Shown piece by piece: positions 55,211 to 64,000 of a stretch of 64,000 bases of DNA (its first letter is position 1; each line of letters begins with the position of its first letter). The stretch is from Eutreptiella sp. 'Long Island Sound 2002'. Lineage: Eukaryota; Euglenozoa; Euglenophyceae; Eutreptiales; Eutreptiaceae. A program made the position numbers and the translations under genes. The notes beneath the pieces were generated by a model that worked only from the letters and a program-made list of their open reading frames with translations, did not search any database and was not told the origin of the DNA. Location: contig OZ038379.1 of NCBI GenBank assembly GCA_964036045.1, forward strand, positions 72,074,719 through 72,138,718, read 5' to 3'.

Positions 55211-58104
55211 CGCCTGCGGAAGCCCACGCCCGCATCAACATCCTCAACGAGCCCGCGGTCACCTACGACCCCACCAAGGCCGCCACACTGCAAGCCATGC
55301 CCGGGCCGCACACCCAAGGCGCAGACCTCCTGGGGTTCCTGGAGCAAGCCCTCCGCAGAGCGGACCAACCCGAACCAGCACCGATCCTGGACCCGGAGGG
55401 GAACAAATATCACGCCCACTGGGAACGGGGGGTACCCCTCTACCACAAGACGTCGGTCACGGTACATGCCCACCCCGACCTCGGAGTGGATGGTCGCCTC
55501 GGGGCGTACGAGTGCGTGGGGCCCGGATGGCAGCTAAACGTGCTACTCACGCACGTCCCGTTCGGGGAGGAGACCAAGGACTTCCTGGACACCCTGAGCC
55601 TGGCGTACCGCCGACTCTCCCTCCTGGCACCCACCATCATCATAGGCGACCTAAACGCCTACACCTACCTAAACGACGACGACCGCACCGGCCCACCCAC
55701 AGCCACCGACACAGCTGTCCGGGACGCCATGCACCAACCGGGCCTCACCGACCTCACGGAAGGACACACCGGCACACCCTCCCATTACCCCCACCAAGCC
55801 GGCACCCACCCATCCCGCATCGACACGTGCTACGGGGACCCAACCACGGTGCGCGTCCACGAAGCAGCCTACGGGGACCTCCCGCCAACAGGCACGGGCC
55901 ACCGGCCCCTCTACATCGACCCCATCATCCCCAATCTATCCCCACCCGCGGCCACCCTGCCAGGCGACGTCCTCCCACCCACACTGCAGTTCCCGGCCGA
56001 GGACGACCACGGCGCCTGGCACAGGTATAACAGGGCCCTACACGCCATCCTGCGCCGCCCGGGTGCACCGACACGCACCACCGCCATGCGCCGGGCGGCA
56101 CAAGCATGCGGCATGGAGCGTGACACAAACCACGTGGGAGCACCACAAGACCTCACCCTCCAGCAACTCGTCCATGACATCTGGACCACGAAAGGGGAAC
56201 TCGCCACCCTGCTACGCCCCAGCACACCAGAGGCACGAGACCGGGACGCCCACCTCCGTGCGCTCCTCACCACCCGCCGCCACCAACTCCAGGAATGGCA
56301 CGCCCACCGCATAGCGGCCGCAGCCCAAGATTGCGAAAGATACGGCAGAAACGACACGCCGTACAAGTCCCTACGGTACGTCAGCCGCATCCTGGAGGAC
56401 ACGGGGCGCCGTACCATCCACGCGATACGCACCCCCGAAGGAGGCCTCACCAATGACCCTGACGCCGTCCTCCAGGCAGTTCTGGACAGCTTCCAGGCAC
56501 AACACGGAGACGCCCTCCCCGAGCTCGACCCCCACACCAGAAACACCATCCGCGAGCATGTGCCCAGGGTCTTCAACCGGGTACAGCGACGCGCCATCGA
56601 ACACGACCCCTTCAGCATCTCAGAACTGCAATGCGCCCTAGACCGCCTGAAGAAGGGGGTCGTGCCCGGCGTCGACGGTTTGCCGGCCAAAGCGTACCAA
56701 CGCCTCACCCTGCCCATCAAACGCCGCCTGGCAGCCCGCCTGTGGGACATCGTCACGGGCGCCACGCTCATCCCCCCTGAGTGGGCCAACCTGGTCCACC
56801 CCCTCTACAAAAAGGGGGACTGGGCGCAGCCGGGGAACTGGCGGCCCATAGTCTGCGCCACCACCGAGGTCAAGCTGGTGTGGACGCTCATCCTAGGCCG
56901 CATCGCGCCAGCGGTCTTCGCCCACGAGCCCGCCAGCATGTGGGGAGCCATGGCCGGCAGGTCCCCCCACGAGGCCATCTTCCTCCAGGACACCGCACTG
57001 GACATGAACCCCTACGAGATGATCATCGCCTCCCTCGATGTCCAAGGCGCGTTCCCCCACGCCCCACACCGGCTCCTCACGGAGGTATGGGATGCCATGG
57101 GCCTCCCATTCCTATCCTTCATGAGCGGGTACATCCAGACCCGACTCTACGCCGTCATCACAGCCGCAGGCCTCACCCCCTGGACCGGCACAGACAGCAG
57201 GGTCCCCCAGGGAGGCGCCGAATGCCCCTTCCTCTACCTCCTCGTCACTCTGCCACTGGCATTCGAGCTAGCACGGGTATACCCGGGGTACGCCCCATAC
57301 ACGCTACGGTCCCCCCTCATCAACTTCGCGGACGACAACCTCCTAACTACGGCCACCCGCCACCGCAACCCTGAGAACGCAGGGCTACCAACGACCACCG
57401 ACCAAGCGTCCGCCATTCTCCAACTCACCACAACATACCTGGACGCCCACCAGCTCCTAGTGCACCCCCGCAAATCGGTCGGGCTGGCCGACGCCAAGAC
57501 CCCCACCCCCCACATCCGGAAAGGCGAACCCCTACACCTGGAAGACACCACAGTCCACCTGGGAGTCACACAGGCCACGCGGCACCACCACATCACACTC
57601 CCAAGCAAGCTAGAAGAGCGCCTCGCCCGGCTACCCCAAATTGCCAGGGGGGACCTCCTGTCTACGCAGGGCCTGGCGTACTTCATGGAAGCAGTGCTCA
57701 ACGCAGCCATCGGGTACCAAGCCCTGCACCTCCCGCGCCCCCAAGACGCACTACGCCACCCTCGACAGAAAGTGACGAAGGCATGGGCGCAACACGGAGG
57801 CTGGCTCACGTCCTTCCCGAAGGAGGCCATGATGGCCCACTGGCGCTACTACGGAGACAATACGGGCGCCCTGGTCGACATGGCCTATGCCAAACACGCA
57901 GCGCACCTCCTACACAGGGTAACACACAACCACCAACCAGAAGTTCGCGAGGCGGCAGCCATACGCATAAAAGAAGCGCAAATGGCCCGCAACACCTGCC
58001 CCTGGTGGATACTGGCGCAACACGGCGTCTCCACCCCCGTGGGCACTGGCATCTGGGCCCAGCTACAACTCCTCCTACCGCACCACACACACATGCCATC
58101 CTGA
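55156..58104 (+). CDS. Family Y ORF2: AP-type endonuclease and reverse transcriptase
   Basis: Open directly after the UGA; the first internal ATG is 55297. The endonuclease starts at ARINILNEPAVTYD (~55234) and has IIIGDLNAYTY (~55635), HPSRIDTCYGDPTT (~55808) and GHRPLYID (~55899); its N-terminal part is shorter than usual. RT: finger block GVVPGVDGLPAKAYQRL (~56659), WRPIVCATTEVKLVW (~56839), motif A ASLDVQGAFPHAP (~57028), motif B VPQGGAECPFLYLL (~57201), motif C NFADDNLL (~57322), and a thumb with VHPRKSVGLA. All catalytic Asp residues are present. The frame ends HTHMPS at TGA 58102-58104; the protein continues in the -1 frame as RNase H. It is the best-preserved member of the X/Y family and would mediate target-primed reverse transcription. 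Confidence 0.85.
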   Translation, partial: RGQGRTRPAPPTTGPQRPAPAEAHARINILNEPAVTYDPTKAATLQAMPGPHTQGADLLGFLEQALRRADQPEPAPILDPEGNKYHAHWERGVPLYHKTSVTVHAHPDLGVDGRLGAYECVGPGWQLNVLLTHVPFGEETKDFLDTLSLAYRRLSLLAPTIIIGDLNAYTYLNDDDRTGPPTATDTAVRDAMHQPGLTDLTEGHTGTPSHYPHQAGTHPSRIDTCYGDPTTVRVHEAAYGDLPPTGTGHRPLYIDPIIPNLSPPAATLPGDVLPPTLQFPAEDDHGAWHRYNRALHAILRRPGAPTRTTAMRRAAQACGMERDTNHVGAPQDLTLQQLVHDIWTTKGELATLLRPSTPEARDRDAHLRALLTTRRHQLQEWHAHRIAAAAQDCERYGRNDTPYKSLRYVSRILEDTGRRTIHAIRTPEGGLTNDPDAVLQAVLDSFQAQHGDALPELDPHTRNTIREHVPRVFNRVQRRAIEHDPFSISELQCALDRLKKGVVPGVDGLPAKAYQRLTLPIKRRLAARLWDIVTGATLIPPEWANLVHPLYKKGDWAQPGNWRPIVCATTEVKLVWTLILGRIAPAVFAHEPASMWGAMAGRSPHEAIFLQDTALDMNPYEMIIASLDVQGAFPHAPHRLLTEVWDAMGLPFLSFMSGYIQTRLYAVITAAGLTPWTGTDSRVPQGGAECPFLYLLVTLPLAFELARVYPGYAPYTLRSPLINFADDNLLTTATRHRNPENAGLPTTTDQASAILQLTTTYLDAHQLLVHPRKSVGLADAKTPTPHIRKGEPLHLEDTTVHLGVTQATRHHHITLPSKLEERLARLPQIARGDLLSTQGLAYFMEAVLNAAIGYQALHLPRPQDALRHPRQKVTKAWAQHGGWLTSFPKEAMMAHWRYYGDNTGALVDMAYAKHAAHLLHRVTHNHQPEVREAAAIRIKEAQMARNTCPWWILAQHGVSTPVGTGIWAQLQLLLPHHTHMPS

Positions 58105-60487
58105 CAAACCACCACTGCGATCAACAGGGGCCACTCGTAGCCACACACACCGACATCCACCGACACCCGGCAGGCGAGGTGGACACCCTGCGCCTCGTAG
58201 GGGCCACCATCACCATAGTGTATATCACCCCAACACAGATGAAGATCATGGCCCAATGCGACGCCCACCACGCGCCGTTCCTTTCCGACCCACAATGGCC
58301 AGCACGCCACGTCTTCCAAGCGTACCTCCGCGCATGTCCTACGAAGGCAGAGCGCGACATGCCGGGGCCCAAGGACATCGACACGGCGTACACAGCCTTC
58401 CAGCGCCAGCACCCCCGGCCCCGCCCGAGCGAGCACGAGACCCCCAACGACGGCGGCACGACGCAGGGGGAGCCCACCCCGTCAGCCGAAGGCTGGACAC
58501 CACCCACCATCCTGCTACTAGCACCAAACGGCCACAAACATGCTACCCGCACTGTCCAGCGACACCATGCTCCCTGGTCCATCCCAAAACACAATGCACC
58601 GGAGACCGATGTACCACCAGTCAGACACAGTGACCAGGGCATACCACGCACGTGCTGGCACTGCGGCCCGGCAGCCCTCGACACTCTGTGGCCCCTGCTA
58701 CACCTCATCTCCACCCACTACCGCACCCCCACCGCCGCTGCCACCGCCGACCAGCAGGCATGGCTCTCCCCCTGGTTTCACACGGTACCCCCAGAACAAC
58801 CGGCGCACGTAGCCTGGACCCGAACACCCACGGCGACATGGACTTTCACCACCGAGCGGGCAGACCCGGACAGCGTAGCCATGGAGTACGACCGCTGCGA
58901 CCCACACCGCGCAGGACCTCAGGAGGCACCCATGCGCCCCCTACAGCACAGATGCCCCACTCTTCGCGGTGACAAAGACGACAAGGAGCGGCGACAGACC
59001 ATCACGTGCCAGAAATTCCACTCCAACACGGGATACCTCTTCCACCTGATGTACGCGTATATCACCCAGGGACGCCCAGACAGGGGCCTCTTCCGCCTCA
59101 CCCCACGAGCCCAGGCCATCATTACCCAGGGAATAGGCGTCTATGCAGCGCCACTACTGCAACCCACGCAAATCACCGCCAGAACCGCCCAGGGGAACCC
59201 CATCTACGTCTATCAGCCAACAGCAATCGCCCGCCTACCCATACCCAGCGACACCGACATCATCTACTTCACTGCCGCATCCGGCACCCAGCAACGCACC
59301 CCCACGGTCGGTTGCGCCTCCGTGCGCGTCACCCCGCACGCGGACGGCCTCCACGTGGAACACCACACCGGGGCCACCATCTTTGGGGCGTCCTCCCACG
59401 GCGAACTGCGCACCATGGCAGACGCCGTCACCGCCACACCGCCACCCACGACGATCCGGCCTCGCAACATCTGGGTAGTCGTGGACGCCACGATCGACAT
59501 CCACCTCACCAGGCGCCTTGCGGACCTGCCCCTCCACAAAGCACTCGAATCCGGCCTCACCACACAAGCGTTGGGACTATGGATGGCCTTCAAGGGCATG
59601 CACCCCCAGGACGCCCTACACATCATCAAGCAGGAGTCACACCCTAACGCATACGGCAATGGACGCGCAGACACGCAGGCCAAACACCAGAACACCAACC
59701 ACACCCCAGGGCTCGAACGCGTGCGACTGGACATCCCACACCACAGCCACCTGCAACACCTGCCCCCGATACCCCCGGCCACACAGCCCCCCCAATGGAT
59801 GCCCGAGGACACGCCGTACACGGATTGCGACAAGCAGTACCACTACCCCGGACCCATCCAGCAACTGGCCACCACACTGGGCCACCCTGCGAACACCGAA
59901 CTCCTGCGACGCCTCGAAGACTCCGTCCACACCCCCCTCTACTACTCCGCCCTGCGCCCGGATAGCCTCCCAGCACACCTACAAAAGCCCCGACTCCAAC
60001 TCGCCCTCGAACAACTTCCCCTCCTCACCCGATACCACCGATGGTATACGCGCCGCTCGATCCACGTCCCCGCAGGACACACCAAATGCATCTGCAGCCA
60101 CGCGGAAGAAGAAACATGGGACCACTTCAATCGTGCCCCCTGTGCAGAGGACTGGACACCCTCACAGACTGGAACCCAGCCCACACCATCGCACAGCACG
60201 CCGGATGGCTGGCGCAGTCCCCGGCGACCCAGCAACTCACCGCCGTCCTCAAGCAGACGGAGGTGCTCGAGGCAGTCCGCAGGGGACTCGTCCCCACTGC
60301 CGTCTACACCTTGCTACACACCCACGCGGAGGACCCCCAGGCCACGGCGGCGCACATGCAGCGGACGGCCGTTGCCAAGACGGCGGAGCAGCTCACATAC
60401 CGCACCCACAAATACCTGCAGCATGCGGCAATTCTGCCCCCAACAGACCAAGCCCAGCTCCTCAAACTCCTGTTCTACCAACCATGA
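58085..60487 (+). CDS. Family Y RNase H domain and zinc-finger C-terminus
   Basis: Continues ORF2 in the -1 frame from the CACACACACATG tract (58088-58099). A 380-residue connector leads to RNase H: DTDIIYFTAASGT (first Asp, ~59248), SHGELRTMADAV (Glu, ~59396), IWVVVDATID (Asp, ~59469) and ESHPNAYGNGRADTQ (~59634). After LTRYHRWYTRR comes a Cys/His finger TKCICSHAEEETWDHF (60082-60130). A second frame change near 60135 gives CPLCRGLDTLTDW and the helical end LYTLLH-type segment to LLKLLFYQP, with TGA at 60485-60487. RNase H would remove template RNA; the finger resembles those at the C-terminus of many non-LTR polyproteins. Confidence 0.7.
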
Positions 60488-60502
60488 GAACCTACCCCGT
60501 GA

Positions 60503-61288
60503 CATACCAACACGGAACCCCCACCACGTCTACACACCATCCACCGAGCACAGCACTGGCACAGCACACACGGACACCACAGGCACCGCACACACTCCCA
60601 CCAGCATGCGCGCGCCACCAGCCCCCATCCCCCCACGCCGCCGTTCGTCCACAGGTACCACCAACCACCAGCCACCGCATGTCCCCTCTGCGTTAGCCGG
60701 CGGCTACCACAGACAGCCTTGCCCTGCAACCCAGACAACTGGGTCTGCCTGGGAGCCGCGCACCGCCTCACCCGCTGCCCCGACTGCGGGGACCTCAACC
60801 CCCGCCACCACGAGTGGCCCGCGGCCCCAGCCGCACCCCACCCCGCCAGCCACCCCAGCTCCTTCGGGTTCCTCACCGACACTCTCCCGGACCACCTGGG
60901 AGGGTACTACGTCGCGGACGCGGCGGACCACGCATGGACCATAGCCGTGGCCACGGGCAGCACACCCCTGCACCCCCACAGCCCACCCCTACGCCACAGC
61001 GGAGGCAGCTTGAACGTGGCGGCCCGCCACATCCTCCTCGCCCTATACCTCCACCACGGAGACCTACACCTCCCAGACCCACAACTCCCGGCCCCCCAAG
61101 CAGCAGCCCTGACGCCGGAAGCGTGGGCCGACACGGCACCAGAGGAGATAGCAGCCTACCTCCGAATCACTTGCTCCCGGTTCAAAAACGCCCTCGGCCG
61201 ACGGAAGGGAACACCTTACCCCCTCAGCGCACTCCTCTACCCGGCACACCACCCCCACCCCGCACAACAGACGCCCCCGGAGGGCTAG
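60503..61288 (+). CDS. Family Y ORF3: Cys-rich finger protein, no ATG start seen
   Basis: Open from 60503 (after TGA 60500-60502) in the same frame as the end of ORF2. A run of Cys/His reads ACPLCVSRRLPQTALPC, then NWVCLGAAHRLTRCPDCGDL (~60676-60790): C-x2-C-x11-C-x5-C-x4-H-x4-C-x2-C, a RING- or ribbon-like spacing. It is followed by GYYVADAADHAWTIAVATG and a helical end, AAYLRITCSRFKNALGRRKG. No in-frame ATG precedes the finger, so translation would need non-AUG initiation, reinitiation or splicing. Stop TAG at 61286-61288, after which the same frame stays open. Confidence 0.5.
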   Translation, partial: HTNTEPPPRLHTIHRAQHWHSTHGHHRHRTHSHQHARATSPHPPTPPFVHRYHQPPATACPLCVSRRLPQTALPCNPDNWVCLGAAHRLTRCPDCGDLNPRHHEWPAAPAAPHPASHPSSFGFLTDTLPDHLGGYYVADAADHAWTIAVATGSTPLHPHSPPLRHSGGSLNVAARHILLALYLHHGDLHLPDPQLPAPQAAALTPEAWADTAPEEIAAYLRITCSRFKNALGRRKGTPYPLSALLYPAHHPHPAQQTPPEG

Positions 61289-62788
61289 GCGTCTTTTCGG
61301 GACGCCCACCTGGCCGCCCCCGACGAGGCCACAGCCACGCGGATGGGCCTCACGGACCAGGAAACCTACGTCAGAGGCCTCAAGACGAGCCTCCAAGAGG
61401 CACACCGCTGGCACGCCCGCTCCCCGTCGCCCCCACGGGGACAGGAGGGTTCACCCGCCCCCGACACCCACCAGGCTAAGAAGACCAAGACAGGTCAGGG
61501 GGCCCGCCAACGCGCCCGCCAGCAGGGCGCGACGTCCCGACCAAGGCCCGGGTCCAGCCACACCGCACCGCCCCACGCCCAGACCCCCGGGGCACACCAA
61601 CAACACCGCCACCGCCAGCGCCCACCACCACCACCGTACCGCAGCACCCAAACCCTGCAGCCCAGTCAGCCACCACCGCCCACACACGTCCACACCATGC
61701 CAGGACCACCGTACACGCAGAGCCAGGGGACATGGCACCACCAACACCACCACCACGCCCCCGTCCCTCCCAACCTCTACCCCCTAATGCCCCCATGCTA
61801 CAGCGACCCCCACCAGCTACATCCCCACCACGCCCCAGCACAACCAGGCCCCGCGAACCACCCACCCCACATAGCGCACATCACCGCACCACACCAACAC
61901 GTATTCCACCACCACCAGCCCCTGCCACCACACCCGCCAACGCCGGAGTACCACACACAACCGGCACACCCTCCACACCACCACCACGCGGTCCAGCACC
62001 ACCCGCCGCCCCCGCTACACGGGCCCACAACATACGAGCCACGGTACACCCCCATGGACCCGCGAGGAGCCGCGCACGCACACCAGCAACACCAGGGCCT
62101 AGTAGGAGCGCCCCATCACCACCAACAGCCCCCCCACCCACACCCCATACCAGCGAGCACCATCCAACAGCAGCCACCCATCGCATACGGACCACGGCCC
62201 CACCCGGGGGCTCATGCGGCCGCCTCCCACCCGCACCCCGGCACCACAACCAGTCAAGAACCGCAAGGGCCACACGGCGCACACACGCAACACCCACACG
62301 ACCCACAGGGACGCCCGGACCCCCAGCCAGCACAACACCCACCTCCGCCCCCCCCCACCCACACCCCATACCAGCGAGCACCTTCCACCAGCAGCCACCC
62401 ATTACATACGGACCACAGCCCCACCCGGACGCCCATGCGGCCGCCTCCCACCCACACCCCGACACCACAACCAGTCAAGAACTGCAAGGGCCGCACGGCG
62501 CACACACGCAACACCCGGACGACCAACAGGGACGCCCAGACCCCCAGCCACCCCCACACCACCCCCCCCCCGCCCCCCCCCCGAGACCAGGCCACGGACA
62601 CAACACGCGGCAGCCAGCACCAGCCAATTGACGTGGATACCCCCGCCGACACACGCCACCGCGAATCCCACCTCCCGCAACCGCCACAAGTGACCCCTAG
62701 TGACCCCTTTTGCACACCTTTGAGCGTAGCGGTTGAACAGCGGTTGAACCCAGTTGAAGAGCATGTTGCTGTTCAACCCCCCAGTTGA
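61289..62788 (+). CDS. Family Y terminal ORF: His/Pro/Gln-rich protein
   Basis: The same frame continues after TAG as ASFRDAHLAAPDEATATRMG, with first ATG 61343. About 50 folded-looking residues (ETYVRGLKTSLQEAHRW) then give way to a long His/Pro/Gln-rich region containing two near-identical ~255-nt repeats (about 62110-62360 and 62360-62610, words CCCCATACCAGCGAGCACC and CACACACGCAACACCC). Ends near 62788 as the GTTGAAC cluster begins. The low-complexity part may be untranslated 3' sequence; the N-terminal 60 residues are the only convincing coding part. Confidence 0.4.
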   Translation, partial: ASFRDAHLAAPDEATATRMGLTDQETYVRGLKTSLQEAHRWHARSPSPPRGQEGSPAPDTHQAKKTKTGQGARQRARQQGATSRPRPGSSHTAPPHAQTPGAHQQHRHRQRPPPPPYRSTQTLQPSQPPPPTHVHTMPGPPYTQSQGTWHHQHHHHAPVPPNLYPLMPPCYSDPHQLHPHHAPAQPGPANHPPHIAHITAPHQHVFHHHQPLPPHPPTPEYHTQPAHPPHHHHAVQHHPPPPLHGPTTYEPRYTPMDPRGAAHAHQQHQGLVGAPHHHQQPPHPHPIPASTIQQQPPIAYGPRPHPGAHAAASHPHPGTTTSQEPQGPHGAHTQHPHDPQGRPDPQPAQHPPPPPPTHTPYQRAPSTSSHPLHTDHSPTRTPMRPPPTHTPTPQPVKNCKGRTAHTRNTRTTNRDAQTPSHPHTTPPPPPPRDQATDTTRGSQHQPIDVDTPADTRHRESHLPQPPQVTPSDPFCTPLSVAVEQRLNPVEEHVAVQPPS

Positions 62789-62860
62789 ACTCGGTTGAAC
62801 GCGGTTGAACAGTTCAACTGGCCTATCGCGCCAATCGGTGGCGCGTGCTCGCGCGATCAC
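62730..62860. repeat. Cluster of GTTGAAC / GTTCAAC heptamers
   Basis: About nine copies of GTTGAA(C) or its complement within 90 bp. One pair forms the palindrome GTTGAACAGTTCAAC (about 62805-62819). The motif recurs at 63548-63590 and 63755-63790, always in the AT-richer right-hand sequence. Confidence 0.7.
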
Positions 62861-63240
62861 GCGTTCAACGATGGTTAATTGGTAAATGTAGCCTGTCCGA
62901 CAATTTTGGTTTTGAGCTGTTCCCTAACACCCAGTTAAAACCTGGAACCTACTACCAATGGGCAGGTGGCAGTGTGGTGACCACATACATGAAAACTGGA
63001 GCCGGCACGTGGTGGCCAACACGTGGCGGTAAAGGGAATGCACATGGTGTGTAGTAGTTGCCACCTGCTCGCTTTTTACTATATACATGATGCATTGAAT
63101 TGAAGAATATTTAATTTCACCTTTGTGCAATATGGTAGTGTCACCAAAAATAACGTAACAATAAGAACAAATTAGAGCACCAAGAGATTCCCCATTGTGG
63201 TTTCTTACTTGTATGCAAGGATCCCTCTCATTTTACAATC
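62860..63240. other. No supported gene
   Basis: AT-richer than the Y element; contains GGTGGCAGTGTGGTGACCAC-like and CACGTGGTGGCCAACACGTGG-like partial palindromes near 62965-63025. No protein motif. Confidence 0.4.
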
Positions 63241-63244
63241 AAAA

Positions 63245-63595
63245 ATGCCAACGTCAAACTTGAAGCAATGTATTGCAGATCACTACACTGGATTACAATC
63301 GGATGAGTTGATGAGTGATTTGGTCAACTTGTTCACCGCATCCAAGGGTGGTCGTACACTATGGGAACGCCTCAAGACTAGAATGGGTAGTGGGCGGCGT
63401 AGTCGACGCAATGACCGAAAGGTCATTGAAAGGGTGTTTACACCCAAGGATGCCGTCCGGTTGATTCTTGACTTGGAAATCCCGAAAAATAGGTGCTCTA
63501 CATGTCCTACATGCATACCATGGTGCGTTGCATGTATGCAAGGAGTGTTCAACCGTATGCGAGATGCGTTCAAGTGTGCGGTTGAACACATATGA
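63245..63595 (+). CDS. Small basic ORF with a Cys cluster, unknown
   Basis: From ATG 63245 (MPTSNLKQCIADHYTGL) to TGA 63593-63595, about 116 residues. Basic middle part (RLKTRMGSGRRSRRNDRK), a helical DAVRLILDLEIPKNR, then a closely spaced Cys cluster, CSTCPTCIPWCVACMQG, that could bind metal. Composition and codon use resemble the Penelope element rather than family Y. Not recognised; could be an exon of an element extending past the right edge. Confidence 0.4.
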   Translation: MPTSNLKQCIADHYTGLQSDELMSDLVNLFTASKGGRTLWERLKTRMGSGRRSRRNDRKVIERVFTPKDAVRLILDLEIPKNRCSTCPTCIPWCVACMQGVFNRMRDAFKCAVEHI

Positions 63596-64000
63596 AACAA
63601 ATGCGACCCATGTTTGTGCAACATAGAGTGCCTATCTAGGTTTCATCGAACTATCATGTATATGTCTTCTTCCACATGCAATTGTGGCCCCGGTTACATG
63701 CTACCGTCAAGTGTTTTCTCATGAAAACAACAAATTGAACATTTGTTAAAGTCATGTTCAACTGCCCGGTTGAACAAGTTGAACGATTTCAACCAACGCT
63801 CACGTTGTGCACCAACGTTCACGTTGTGCGCGTCACTTTGTTCGAATTAACATGCCTCAAATTTAGGTACAAGAATCTAATATCTTGGGCCAACCGGCGA
63901 ACAAAAGCTGCCCAAGAAAAGTTGGATGTTCATTGGGTGCACCCATTTCCATCTTTCAAGCGTATGCACCGTGAATGGCAACGATTGGGTAAGGCGCAAA
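63596..64000 (+). other. Possible further coding piece at the right edge
   Basis: From about 63857 an open frame, KFRYKNLISWANRRTKAAQE then KLDVHWVHPFPSFKRMH, runs off the window. It looks protein-like (Lys/Arg/Trp helix) but has no start here and may be an exon continuing from the small ORF upstream. The preceding 260 bp hold only GTTGAAC-type repeats. Confidence 0.3.

Noticed and set aside
1-64000. rRNA, tRNA and host housekeeping genes
   Set aside because: None recognised on either strand by reading; a tRNA or rRNA model search was not possible here.

Overview
The window is eukaryotic. It carries spliceosomal GT-AG introns, a Penelope-like retroelement, non-LTR retrotransposons with apurinic-type endonuclease, reverse transcriptase (RT) and RNase H, Ty3/Gypsy debris, and a TIR DNA element. 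I see no host housekeeping gene, rRNA or tRNA. Base composition changes abruptly with each element: roughly balanced in 1-8.4 kb, in the Penelope element and after 62.8 kb, and very C-rich and G-poor on the + strand in 45.7-62.7 kb. An alga or other protist with a large, repeat-loaded genome is the best guess; the species cannot be read from the sequence.

Layout. 0-2.1 kb: decayed Gag-like coiled-coil ORF on the minus strand. 2.1-8.5 kb: no gene; arrays of short palindromes and short repeats. 8.5-28.3 kb: head-to-tail array of one non-LTR-derived unit (here 'family X', about 6 kb per unit, four copies X1-X4). X1 is interrupted by a complete-looking 3.46-kb Penelope-like element (11121-14579) with 185-bp terminal direct repeats that contain a hammerhead-ribozyme-like core. 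All three RT-bearing X copies share a 450-bp insertion inside the RT and an FADN (not FADD) catalytic motif. 28.3-32.1 kb: a 368-bp duplication, a Gypsy RT scrap and pyrimidine-rich sequence. 32076-38388: a 6.3-kb TIR element with a TATTT target duplication and two unrecognised minus-strand genes. Ten near-identical 16-bp palindromes occur in its non-coding intervals, and three lie at nearly fixed positions inside 67-73-bp introns. 38.4-44.1 kb: a rearranged non-LTR element whose RNase H is split onto opposite strands by an apparent inversion. 44.9-48.4 kb: three tandem-repeat arrays (83-bp hairpin monomers, a 65-bp minisatellite, a 64-bp repeat). 48.4-62.8 kb: the most complete non-LTR element ('family Y', related to X). 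It has a long ORF1, then EN-RT in the same frame after a single UGA, then RNase H plus zinc motif, a Cys-rich finger ORF, and a His/Pro-rich ORF. 62.8-64 kb: AT-richer DNA with a GTTGAAC cluster and a small Cys-rich ORF.

The genes form element cassettes, not host operons. Y holds the fullest machinery of its family; X copies look like inactive relatives amplified as a tandem array; the Penelope element would rely on its own RT and terminal-repeat ribozymes. The strongest candidates for undescribed biology are the palindrome-bearing introns of the TIR element, and the UGA-CGG plus hairpin arrangement between ORF1 and ORF2 of family Y. Many frames are broken, often at poly-C runs, so some breaks may be sequence errors rather than decay.
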